NCBI GenBank assembly: GCA_025677815.1
Contig: JAIXMP010000005.1
Span: 1,550,001 to 1,614,000, forward strand
Source of the DNA: Phascolomyces articulosus
Lineage: Eukaryota; Mucoromycota; Mucoromycetes; Mucorales; Lichtheimiaceae
Direction of reading: 5' to 3'
DNA: 64,000 bases
The first letter of the stretch is position 1. Every line of letters starts with the position of its first letter. Positions 26,294 through 37,345 of the stretch are shown piece by piece. The translations under genes were made by a program, and so were the position numbers. Below the pieces are notes generated by a model, which saw nothing but the letters and a program-made list of their open reading frames with translations, was not told where the DNA came from and did no database searches.

Positions 26294-26349
26294 CACCAAG
26301 ATTTTCAGCTAAGGACACCAAGGTTTTCGGCTAACGACACCGATGTTTC
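26294..26349. repeat. Degenerate 22-bp tandem repeat (2.5 copies)
   Basis: Copies at 26294 and 26316 share CACCAAGaTTTTCaGCTAa; a third partial copy begins at 26338. The 22-bp period equals that of the arrays in the TIRs of the element at 31721, but the sequence differs. Confidence 0.65.
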
Positions 26350-28711
26350 ATCTTTACGCGTTCCTTACAGACACCAAACCCAATTTTTAGTTTCTCGTAT
26401 AAGGTTTGTACGAATACCCTTTTATTATGTTTTCTTTTTCAAGCATGTTTATATCAATTTTACGTTAGTCAGCGCCATGGTATCTCTAGTAGGGTGTACC
26501 TATAGTAGCATTTACAGGTTATTTCTATAATTATATTATAGCCAGTAGCTTAAGCGAATGCTTATTATTAATGTCTTCACCACAACACTTTCTTTTCCAT
26601 GACATGATAAAAAATACGAAAACATGATAAGCTTGCATAAATTTAGAGAAATACGTAACAAAGCTCTAAATTTTGTATATCTGGGTTTCTTTTCATTGAC
26701 AAGTCATCATAAACGAGTTAGGAATATATATTACGTGGAAGAAAAAAATAATATTTTTAATTAGAATGGATGTGAAGAAAATATTAATATCAATATTGCA
26801 CTTTTTGGCAAGTTGATATAAGAAAATTAGTACGCAGTGAATATAAAAAAAGAAAGTAATAACAGATAGAAAACGTTATATACATTTATCAAAAAAGTGC
26901 ATATCGTCGTAGTAAGTGATAGAATAGTATGTATATAATTATGGTATGATGGTATTTAAAAAGTTGGGATGCTTGATCTATATAAAGAATACTAAAAATA
27001 AAAAGTAAAGAAAATGAACAAACATAACACTACAGGAAAGAAACTTGTTAAATCTAGTTACGTATTTGTAACTTGTTATAGGCGTACGTAGTAAAATATC
27101 TGTTCGGACCAATTTTATTAAAATTACCAGAATGAACAATATTTTACAAATTTCCTTCCCGTAGTGCAAACATTCAATATTTTGGTTGTCCAGAAAACCA
27201 TTTTTTTAATGAAGTAGCTGATTCTTGTTTTGTTGTTGATATCTATATATATAAGAAAAATAAAACGAAGTGGTCAGATACTATATATAGTACATAGTAA
27301 AAGCATTGACATGAACCCCCACTGAAGAATTAGTATATGTATTGAAGATCTAAACTACATAACATTACTGACTATGAATTCGATTAACCATCTCCAGAAC
27401 TTAAACCACAAAAATGAAAAGTGGTCAACTATTTTTTTTTCTGAGATTTGGGATAATAGAGACAGGTAATTTTAGGTTTTTTTCTTCCATCAAAAAATAT
27501 AATATTCCTGACAACATAGTAGGTTAAATCAGGGATTTTTCTGGTAAAATAAACCGTGATACGTATACCTAGATTATGGTTTTCACTCGTTATTGTTTAA
27601 TGAAATACTTTTTTTATGCAACTTCGTTCTTGTGATTTTGTATATGAAAGATAAAAAAAGAAAGATCACTATATTGTTCCATTAACATAGTGGTTATAAT
27701 ATAATAAAAATAGTAGCTATCATATCATTGTCATTGTTCGTATACGCACAATGGATTGTAAATAGCATATAGAAGTATTCTATTAAAATGGAGTCATTCC
27801 TGATGAACTTGCATTTTTTCAAGTTTTTTTTCATGTATTCACCAGACTATTCGGGTTTATTATTCTTATGGTACTAAAATTAAATTTAATACAGAAAGGA
27901 AAACAAAGAATCATTTCTTTGTTTTGAGGAAGTTGTTATTGGGGAAAATAAAAAGTAGTCAGTTACAGAAAGAATTGATATTATGTTTATAGACAACAAA
28001 AAAAAAAAAAAGAAAACTATAAAAGGAGTGAATATTTTTCCTTTTTTCTCTCTCCATCAAATCGTCTTTCACACAAGCGCTCTCACAAGTACTCTCACAA
28101 GCACATACACACACACACTCAAGCACAAGCATGAAATGTAATTACTACTATTTCTCTTTGGTGGATAGCGTTGGAATTCAATGTTAAACTTTAATGTATA
28201 TATATCTAATATGTTATGACGAACTGTTTCTTTATTTTATAGTCCCGTTGCCCTCGACAACGGTCTTCCGGGTGTCCTGGGATGGTTCCTCATTTTTCAT
28301 CAACGACCATTTTCTTGGAGTTCCTGCAAGGTTTTCTATTGTGAAAAAAGCCTTGTAGTTGCTCAGTACAAGTATGGTCACATGTTGATGAATTATGGGT
28401 GGGGGTGACCATCGGCAGGAAGCATCCTTTATTCTTACCTGGTAAGCATTAAATATTTGTTTATTATATACATCAATTACCAAACCATAATACTAATACG
28501 AAATCATTTTTTTTTACATGTCAAGATATTTCTTCTGGCCAGGACCTTTCAATTTGCTTATATGGTATATTATTATACATTCCATAATTTATTGAGATCG
28601 GCTTGTGGTTACTTTATAATCGTTTTACTAACTTACTAAGCATAGTTTGGCAGTAAAAACAAGACTGGTAACATTAAACTTTTCAATGACGGGTTTCAAT
28701 AATTACTATAG
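26350..28711. other. No intact gene; possible promoter of the Mutator-like remnant
   Basis: Mostly featureless AT-rich DNA. At 28018 a TATAAAAGG box is followed by a CT-rich and CA-rich stretch and a short ATGAAAT exon-like start with a GTAATT donor at 28141. This looks like the promoter and first exon of the gene whose remnant follows; 28240-28440 may be a decayed exon of it. Confidence 0.4.
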
Positions 28712-30214
28712 ATTAAAGAGGCTATTGAGTGGAATCGATCAATCTGGCTGTGTGGGAAGATTATTATACAGGACGGTGTGTATAAGTATATAACAAACTA
28801 ATCTATTTTATTCTTTAATAGGTATATTGCATCAAAAGGGAACACATACTCATGGCAAATTTATTCCACCTCATTTCACCATGGAAACGCTGGAAAAGGT
28901 TGAAGAACGTGTTTTAGAATTTCCGGCTGAAAAACAATATGGTTTGAAGATGGGTACAAGTCCAATTCGTGTACAAAAGCCAGCAAGACCAATCAGCAAT
29001 ATTGATCTTAATCTTCGTAACATGAGCACCATAAAACGCCTTCAACGTACTTACCTTTTCAAGAATGACAAGTTGCAATCACCTCAACCTGCACTGGAGC
29101 CTGTCTATATGGAACTTGGTGAACTGACAAAGGAATTCCAGGTCATCTCCAATCTGCAGATCTTACTCCTGGTAGTATGTGCATCACATTTAGTGTGCCT
29201 GGTATTGCTGCAAAGGCCGATTTCAAAAAGCATCCAATGCTCACTGATGTCACTTATGATTGATTTACGAAGGGATATTATCTTTGTTCGACAAATATTT
29301 ACTTTGAAGAGCTAGATAAGTTTGCAGTAATCTTCCAAGGTGTACTAGATGGATTGTCTATGAATCATTTTAAGAGTTATTTCCTAACTTTTTTCAAGAC
29401 TTTCAGCGTTGTTTTTGGAGACATGGATAAAATGGGTGGAAAGGAAATTGTACAGTTGTCATGTACGACTTGTAATAAATACGAGTATCATTGTTAGTTG
29501 GATTCGGATATATGTGGAGGTACTGGATTGAATTGTAAATGTAATATTTATTTATCAGTTGGCATATTATCTTATAAATAAATGCATGAACCTGTTTATC
29601 TATCGACTTGATAATGTTGATTGTGTGTGTGGAGATGAATCGATGTACGATTGTGTGCGATACTGATGTATATTATTATAAATGAGATGTTGTATTAGGT
29701 GATGGATTTCTCGCAGGCGCAGCGCCAAGGCTTCCTCATGGCCTTCCGAGAGGCATTCCCTACCAGTAACATCCTACCTGAAAGTTTGTTGAAGGGATGC
29801 TATCATCACTGGAAGCAGTCTATTCAGCGTCTTGTTAGTAACCATGCAATTGTACCAGCAGACCATGATGTTGGTTTCATTGATCTCACTGACAGCATGT
29901 ATAATGCTGTGGGCCCAAATACATATGACAGGGCTGTTCAACAGATCCAGGATGATTATCTTAATGCTAAGAAATGGCTTAGTTGGTGGGTTAGAGATGA
30001 AATTGCTGGGTGATCTTTGGATCCAAGGGATGGCTCAAGGACGAATTACAGGCACACTCCACCCGTACAACAAACGATATTGAATCATTTCATTGTGATT
30101 TATATCGTGTTGTCGAAACAAAAGCCCGTGATCCAAACAATGTACCAAATGTATTATTGCTATCGTATTTGAATGTTATTATCCCACGCAGTAATTATCC
30201 ATTATCAAATTAAT
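28712..30214 (+). mobile_element. Mutator-like (MULE) transposase remnant
   Basis: Exon-like blocks with splice sites: 28712-28775 (WNRSIWLCGK), then 28822 onward (GTHTHGKFIPPHFTMETLEK), together a Cys/His zinc-finger-like N-terminus. After a frameshift near 29145 comes HPMLTDVTYD with the first catalytic Asp, an in-frame TGA at 29261, then FAVIFQGVLDGLSMNHFKSY. An intron ends at 29698 and FMDFSQAQRQGFLMAF (second Asp) and KGCYHHWKQSIQR (the MULE C..H motif) follow. A second frameshift near 30010 leads to TRTTNDIESFHCDLY, where the third acidic residue would lie. Two frameshifts and a stop mean it is inactive. Terminal inverted repeats and target duplications were not found. Confidence 0.75.
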
Positions 30215-30819
30215 TATTCAAACACGTATTCAATTAACAGTCATAAACACGTATTGTATTCTCCATCACTCCACGTACATTATTATTACTAGGTTTATTA
30301 TACATTTTATTATTATCGCATATAGTAGAAACTATATAAAATATCCCGTCATCATTTAATCATTTGACATTATCTTACAACTTATATTCAACTCTTTCAT
30401 TATGGTTTGTTATCTTCTATTTTTACTAGCTACGAATTGATCTACCAAAATAAATACGACATATACAACGTATAGAAGGGTTCAATAGACAGAATGAGGG
30501 AGCGTGGTAAATGAATAAATAGAGAAAAAAGGACCCAAAATATATGATTGTAAAACGATGTTGGATTTTAGAATACGAGATCCTTCTTTTTATATATGTC
30601 GACACATATAAAGAGCTACCAACGTCAAACTAGCAAAATGAGTTCGTCAAAGTCATCATAAATCCTTGAAATATGCGGATATGTCATGCTTGACCATTGT
30701 AGATATGTATTGTAGATTGTCGTAATGGCTTGTACTAATAGGTGTCATCTAACCCTACACCAGTATAATCCAAATTAGTGATAATATTTCCTGTTTATTT
30801 CTGACTAGAATTGAAAAAT
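30215..30819. other. No gene seen, 3' of the MULE remnant
   Basis: AT-rich DNA between the transposase remnant and the minisatellite. No terminal repeats of the MULE could be recognised. Confidence 0.5.
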
Positions 30820-31326
30820 CGCATACCTGGAGAGGGACAGATGGAAGAAATGACTCAAGGCGCTTGTCCTATTCATAAAGAAAGAAAAAAAAGAAATGCC
30901 GCATGACAATCAAATAACTGTAAATCGCATAACTGGAGGAACACATGGAAGAAATGAATCAACCAATATCATCCAGCTACACTCGGACGCTATCCAAGAA
31001 ATTACTCAAGGCGCTTGTCCTACTCATAAAGAAAAAAAAAGAAATACTGCATGACAATCAAATAACTGTAAATTGCATACCTTGAGAGGGGCAGATGGAA
31101 GAAATGACTCAAGGCGCTTGTCCTACTCATAAAGAAAAAAAAAAAAAGAAATACTGCACGACAATCAAATAACTGTAAATCGCATAACTGGAGGAACACA
31201 TGGAAGAAATGAATCAACCAATATCATCCAGCTACACTCGGACGCTATCCAAGAAATGACTCAAGGCGCTTGTCCTATTCATAAAGAGAAAGAAAAAAAA
31301 AGAAATTCTGCAAGACAATCAAATAA
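30820..31326. repeat. Higher-order ABAB minisatellite
   Basis: Four consecutive units: A 30820-30925 (106 bp), B 30926-31073 (148 bp), A' 31074-31180 (107 bp), B' 31181-31326 (146 bp). A and B share start (cgCATAaCTgGAG) and end (AAGAAAT..CTGCatGACAATC); B carries an extra block of about 40 bp (CCAATATCATCCAGCTACAC and following). The two A-B pairs are nearly identical, so a 254-bp A+B unit was duplicated recently. Units differ mainly in the length of an A run. There is no coding frame through the repeat. Confidence 0.93.
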
Positions 31327-31720
31327 TCGATACAAATTGACCTTACAAAATTATCAATGATTGGTGAGAATGAAAAATTAACGCCATCTATCTTGTGAAA
31401 ATGAATTTAAGCCCCGGTTTTTTAGGCGTTCTATACGGCGTTTGAAAGAGCGCTTTTTGAAATTGGTTCGTCTGTCTGGATCAAACTTAATATGTTTTAT
31501 TTATCATTTACAAAATAATAAAGGCTTCAAAAAGCGCTTCACAAATCGCATACCTGCTAAAGCAGGATCTCAAAGACTGGTTAAAAAAACCTCCCATATG
31601 ATAGAGGAAGTACAGTGTTTTTTTTGGTGAAATTTCAGGTTTTTTGGTGCTTTGCCACAATATTTTTAAACCGCAGACTCCGCCTGTATATATGTAGAAT
31701 TCTTTTGGCATTTTTTTGTA

Positions 31721-32000
31721 TTGGATTTTTCCTATTACTTCGCGTCCCCCCATTTTTACTTTCGCGGGATCTGAATTTCAATTTCGCTGATGGTAATTTT
31801 CGAATTTGCGTATCATGAATTTACACTTTCGCCCACAGAATAATTTCAGTTTCGCGTTTTTGGATTTTCACATTTGCGTCCCATTTTTTTTTATTTTCGC
31901 GTTCCAATATTTTTATATTTGCGTCTCAATATTTTTATATTTGCGTCTCAATATTTTTATATTTGCGTCTCAACATTATAATGTTTGCGTCCTAGTTATT
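31721..32000. repeat. Left TIR with four 22-bp units
   Basis: Starts TTGGATTTTTCCTATTACTT and mirrors the right TIR. Tandem units at 31902, 31924, 31946 and 31968 share CAATATTTTTATATTTGCG; the fourth is diverged. Outward of the array are further spaced TTTCGC/TTTGCG words. Confidence 0.93.
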
Positions 32001-32214
32001 ATATTTGACCAATAAAACACAAAGTATCGCTTCATAAAATGTCTCTATTTAATGTTGACGGAACGGACGAAGTCTTGCTTTTGGGAAAGTACTGTTTTCA
32101 TATTTGCCAAGAAATTCTTGCGACTAAGTATAAATATTAAGTAGTTTGTATCTATCACTATAAATCTGACAGCAACACCATTTACTCCTCCCAAAAAAAA
32201 CATTTTCTATAGTT

Positions 32215-33870
32215 ATGTATCCTTCGTATACTCCACTGTTATGTACAGACGAAAATATGGAAGGCATTCAGTATAATGGAGTACTGCCATTTGACAATGA
32301 CGACTTTCTCGATTCCAATAAAGTGGAGCAAACCAAAGAAGAAAAAGAAGCTGAAGATATCGAAGCGATGGAAGAAGTAATTGATGCCGCTGATCCTTAC
32401 CAAATTGTAATTGCAGAATTGGACATGGGAAAGGATAGTATACGCTCACTTGTAACAATGGCGAGAACAGCGAATGAAACTGAAAAAGTAAGTGATATCA
32501 AATTGTTCTATATTAACCTGTGGTTGACTTAAGTATTCATATATATAGCATGAAGTATCTGAAGTATCCGAATTCGATGATACAAGTAAAATTCAAGCAA
32601 GTGATAGACAAGAAGATTCATTTACATTGTTGCAGGATGGTTCAAATAGTTCATTACAACAAGCCATTAAGAAAAAGAGAGGAAGACCACGCAAACATCC
32701 AAAGAAAGAAGTTCAAAATTCAAGAGGTATGTGGATTTCGTTTTTCTTCTTAAATAACCGTTATATCTAATAGCAAGTTTGATTTCTATTACAGGAAAAT
32801 ATAGAAAATACGATGATAAGTTTATTATAATGGTTATTGACCTCATACAAAATGTTACATTGAATTGTGCTGAAGCTGCAAGAATTGTACGTATGCCAGA
32901 ACGCACTGCACAAGATTATTTTAGACGCTTTCGAGATGGTGAAGAATATTTGCCTAGCCAAAGAAACAAAAATGTCAAAGGCCCCAAACCGATGCTCATG
33001 CAAGAGCATACCAGGGTGCTTCAAGAATTTTATGATGATAATGCTACGGCTACTATTAAAGAGGCGCAGGAAATGCTATGGAACAAGTTCAAGATAGCTA
33101 TTACTCAAAGTGGCCTTCACAAACATTTGGTGACCAAGTGTGGTTTGACTATGAAAAAACTTGAAAAAATATCCCAAGCTCGTAACTCTGAAAAAACATT
33201 TACTGCCCGAATGCAATGGGTTTTAAATATAGAAAAAGAAAATATCGATTTTGAAAGCTGTGTGTTTATAGATGAAGCTGGATTCAATTTTCATATGCAA
33301 CGTACATTTGGTCGGTCAAAATGTGGTACTCCTGCTAAAGCAGTTGTTTCAAATAATCGAGGTGTGAATGTTACAATTCTGGGTGCTATTGCTAGAGAAG
33401 GACTGGTGAACTTGTCTTTAAGAAGTCCCCAAGCTGTAGTTGGATCAAAGAAACGAAAGTTGGATGGTGGAGAGGAACGTATTGTTTCTAAAATTGGAAC
33501 AAGAACGCAGCACTTCCTGGATTTTTTGGACTTAGTAATGGACGCACTTGACAAAAACAACTTGTATGGAAAAACTCTTGTAATGGATAATGCAAGAATT
33601 CATCATGGGAATTTGGTACGTGAGGCAGCTAAAGGTAGAGGATATGATATTTTATATCTTCCACTATATTCACCATTTTTAAATCCCATTGAACTTTTCT
33701 GGTCGAAACTGAAATCTGGTGTAAGGCGCGAGCTTTTAACCAAAGATGACACATTGACACCACGCATTATCGAATCTGCCAAGCATATAACAGGTAAAGA
33801 CTGCCAGGGTTGGATATTGCACTCGAAATCATTTTTTCCACGATGTCTTTTGGAGGAGGAGAAGTTGTAG
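32215..33870 (+). CDS. Tc1/mariner-like DD34E transposase
   Basis: Three exons (32215-32487, 32549-32726, 32795-33870) join in phase to 508 residues. The N-terminal 90 residues are acidic. Exon 2 carries an AT-hook-like KKKRGRPRKHPKK. Exon 3 opens with a helix-turn-helix region (CAEAARIVRMPERTAQDYF), then the RNase H-like catalytic core: VFIDEAGFNFH (first Asp), LVMDNARIHHG (second Asp) and LYSPFLNPIELFWSKLK (Glu). There are 34 residues between the second Asp and the Glu, so DD34E. No stop, frameshift or missing catalytic residue. It would cut and paste the surrounding element by binding its TIRs; the AT-hook may aid binding to the AT-rich 22-bp arrays (inference). Confidence 0.93.
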
Positions 33871-33953
33871 CTTTTTTTTGTTTAATATATAATTATAATT
33901 ATCTGTTTTTGAAGCTATATCATGTACAATTGAAAAGAATAAACTGTCAAAAA

Positions 33954-34277
33954 AATAACTAGGACGCAAATATAAAAATATTGGGACACAAATATAAAAA
34001 TATTGGGACGCAAATATAAAAATATTGAGACGCAAATATAAAAATATTGAGACGCAAATATAAAAATATTGAGACGCAAATATAAAAATATTGGAACGCG
34101 AAAATAAAAAAAAATGGGACGCAAATGTGAAAATCCAAAAACGCGAAACTGAAATTATTCTGTGGGCGAAAGTGTAAATTCATGATACGCAAATTCGAAA
34201 ATTACCATCAGCGAAATTGAAATTCAGATCCCGCGAAAGTAAAAATGGGGGGACGCGAAGTAATAGGAAAAATCCAA
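33954..34277. repeat. Right TIR with six 22-bp units
   Basis: Inverted copy of the left TIR. Six consecutive 22-bp units run 33965-34096, each reading CGCAAATATAAAAATATTG with small changes; the second has CAC for CGC. The left arm has four units, so two units were gained or lost since the arms were last equal. Confidence 0.93.
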
Positions 34278-34279
34278 TA

Positions 34280-35239
34280 TGAAAATAGGTAAAACTTATC
34301 GATTTTATTATTTTGTATAAAAAAAAATGTGCGACATTGACTTAGCATTATTTAGCATTATTGGTAAAACTACATTGGGTAACCTACAATAACTACTCAC
34401 CGCTTTGCTTACACACGTATACGTTAAATCATCGCAAAGTAAGCTAATTGTACAAATAAAGAACTATCACCTGCAATAGCATGATACTGTATTCCCTGTA
34501 TCCGCAAAATCTTAAAAAAAAGTGTAAGACCTATCCACTTCTATAGGCTATTTAGTATGTGTAATTCTATATAGGTTTAAGAGGTAAATATAACTGTAAA
34601 GATGATTTGTATAATCTAAAAATTTTGACATCTGGGTTCGTAAAAGCTTAACTACGATCTAGAGATGTTGTGACGTGAATAGATGGAATTATATCTAGGG
34701 AAAAGCATTGGCCACTTGACCCTATCAACACCATTATCTTTGATTACAATTAGTTGAAAATGATTCCTTTTTAAATAAAGGATGATAGGAGCTGTGGTAT
34801 GGATAAGAAGAAGTAGGATAACGACAAGTGGAAAGAGAGAAAGAAATCTTGTGAGAATCAATGTAAATTTATTATGATAATAAAGATGATAATTATTTCT
34901 AGTTTTACAAGTACAGTATTTATATGTTTTCTTATCCATGCCACTTAATAGTTGATCATGGTAGTTTGTTATTATTAGAGTTTGTTTGGAATGTAGATAT
35001 GATACAAGTATTCGTGGAGAGAATATTAAAGTATATTCATTATACACATACAATAGTAAGAATGTTGGATATGACGATGAGTATCGTGTAAAATAAGAAT
35101 GTGGTGTCATATTATGTTATTCTTTGTCAGATAAGGAATGCTATGACTTTGGAATGTAAAATAGGGGAGCAATCGATCATTAGTGATTTTAGTATTATTA
35201 TATGAGAAGAAGTGTAGATAAGTCAAAATATCTCAGGAG
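34280..35239. other. No gene seen
   Basis: AT-rich DNA to the right of the DD34E element. A 152-codon minus-strand frame (34652-35110) is low-complexity and was not accepted as a gene. Confidence 0.5.
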
Positions 35240-36330
35240 CAATGTCAACTATACAATTATCAGTATCTTTTTCAGGTTCCCTAAAAGGCCGGAATGTTGT
35301 TGCATGAGTATTGTATGCACTAAAACCATTCAAATAATAAGAATAGACAATAACAGGGCGGTTATATGCCTGTGCTAATATTCGTGGACAGTCTAACACA
35401 TCAAGCCAATATCTTCCCTAGAGAACAGCCCCTTCAGATTGAGGAAGTTTGGCTAGAACATAATCATATTGTTCATCATTACTAAACAGAGTTGTGAAGA
35501 AACCTTTTCATTTTCAAGAGTATATTTCTTAGTTAACTTAACAATATCATAACGTCGATCATAATTATTCAAAACAACAGATACAGCCCTCCAATCACAA
35601 TATCCGTCACCTTTAGGATTGAACCATCCCAAAACATCATCAGCATCCAAATGACATTGCTCGAGGACGTCTACCGAGATACAAGAAAGTCGTAAACTTT
35701 TGAACTTTCTTTCATTATGCATTGATCTATAGAGTGTAAATTATGTTGATTGGTAACATTGAACTATATACTTACTATGTTTTCCAGTATGCGACTCACC
35801 TATCAGCATCACTGCTATCAGTCTTTCTTCTCTTCGACTCTCGTTTGAAATCGCCCGTATTATTTCTCTTCTTATTCTCCTTGATGCGTTCAGCATGTCT
35901 CGCAGCGCGTTCGTTTCGTATATCAGATGTACTCTTCTCTTCATTCTTTTCATCCTTCTTTTCATCTTTTCAAAACCTACCATGATATGTTCAAGCCGTT
36001 AATATAACAAGAACAATGCAGTTTAATGATCTCAATTTCTATATATAAGGATAATTTAGTGCGCCTCATAGATGTCGTAAAGGTTACCAATGTCTAACAA
36101 AGTCTTTGTCGTATCAGGAGCACGACCATCGTTGACAAATTTCTTGGTTTCACGGGATTTACTATAAAAATACAAGTATTGCATATACATACATAAAAGC
36201 ATAATTGATACAGTATTATATTAGGATACTAAATATCCCCGACTAGATAGATTCATACCTCGTCTTTTTCTTTTGTAATCTGCATGAACACCTTTGTCAG
36301 CGTGTTCAAAATCCTACTCAAAAGAATTGA
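35240..36330 (-). pseudogene. Decayed OTU-like cysteine protease gene
   Basis: Read right to left. An exon-like block near 36300 gives DFEHADKGVHADYKRKRR; the next near 36150 gives KSRETKKFVNDGRAPDTT and ends in a stop where a donor should be; then an Arg/Glu-rich block (NALRDMLNASRRIRREIIR) near 35880. The key block at 35720-35450 has NPKGDGYCDWRAVSVVL, matching the OTU catalytic GDGxCxxRA motif with its Cys. After an in-frame TAG near 35420 come CPRILAQAYNRPVIVYSYY and a tail ending FREPEKDTDN. Stops and lost splice sites make it non-functional. OTU domains are frequent passengers in DNA transposons, which fits the setting; a decayed host gene is the alternative. Confidence 0.6.
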
Positions 36331-37345
36331 GGTAGACAAACGGTATCACAAATAATATACAAAAAGGAAAATGATATAGCCATTATTGGAATTTACTGTA
36401 ATTTCACCAAACATTGTTTATTAAAGAAGTTTAATCATAAAAAGTTGTTATTTATATATAATCCTTATACGTTCTTAATAGACTTTAAGGTTTTAAGCCG
36501 TTTTACTTCAACCTCTATTAAATAAAACTAATGAAGTTAGGTTAACTCGATTTATTATCTTCATTGCCAATTAACTGAGGTTTTTCAGATCTCGTCCAAT
36601 TGATTCACTTGCATAATAATAACTCTCTTCTAACACATTAGCCAAAAAGACATTTTTCTGATATTTCAAACACCGGCCCCCAAAAATGTCTTTTTTTTTA
36701 ATGTGAAAGCGACATTCTTTTTTCCCAAGCTTTTAAGGTGTAAGTTTGCGTCATTTGTGCTTACATTCTCTTTGACACCCTTCTTTCGCACAAAACATTT
36801 ATTTTCTTTTTTAATCGATTTTTATTATCAATATAATCTTTTTTTCTTCTCGCTCATATAATATTATTCTTTAATAATGATGCCAAAAGGTAATGACAAC
36901 GATCACAAGTTTAAAAAGGACATAACAAAAGGAATGAAAGCCAATAAGACTGATTTTTTTACTACTTATTTTCCTTTCTCCCTTCTTCTTTTTACATATG
37001 CGCGTTTTTATTACATCCAGCTTCTCCAACCACTCTGTAATCCAATCGATTGTACTTCTCTTGCTTCGGCTCAAAGTCTTTCTTCGTTTTATCATCATCA
37101 CGTCAGTCGTGCCACTCTATCCTATCACAACAAGAATTTTTCTCTGTTTTTCTTTATCCTAAAGATGCTACTATTTTATTCATGCTTGTGTCAAGATGTC
37201 AAGATAACCTATGTACTATTACAATTTATTCCTTTCTCTCGACAATAAAGGAAAGATACAATATACAATCACTCGATGAATAATAGCACAGATAACGATT
37301 TAAATGGAAGTATGTAGCACAAGTTGTTAACTTGCCTATATTGTC
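36331..37345. other. Intergenic, promoter side of the 489-residue gene
   Basis: No accepted gene. Overlapping frames on both strands at 36870-37250 are short and low-complexity. A pyrimidine-rich segment precedes the downstream ATG. Confidence 0.5.

Larger units (their letters stand above)
31721..34277 (+). mobile_element. Apparently intact Tc1/mariner-like (IS630 superfamily) DD34E element
   Basis: 2557-bp element bounded by TA at 31719-31720 and 34278-34279. Its long terminal inverted repeats are almost identical: left 31721-32000 (280 bp), right 33954-34277 (324 bp). The 44-bp difference is exactly two 22-bp repeat units. Inside is a single three-exon transposase gene with an unbroken frame. 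Near-identical TIRs, a complete target-site duplication and an intact catalytic triad indicate a young and possibly active insertion. Confidence 0.93.

Noticed and set aside
30820..31326. CRISPR-like array
   Set aside because: Units are long, abutting and alternate in two types without unique spacers; this is a eukaryotic minisatellite.
34652..35110. 152-codon open frame on the minus strand
   Set aside because: Composition is dominated by Tyr/Leu/Ile/Ser from AT-rich DNA, with no motif and no splice or promoter context.
36877..37248. 123-codon frame upstream of the 489-residue gene
   Set aside because: Hydrophobic Phe/Leu/Ser composition typical of pyrimidine-rich leaders; overlapping frame on the other strand; no family match.
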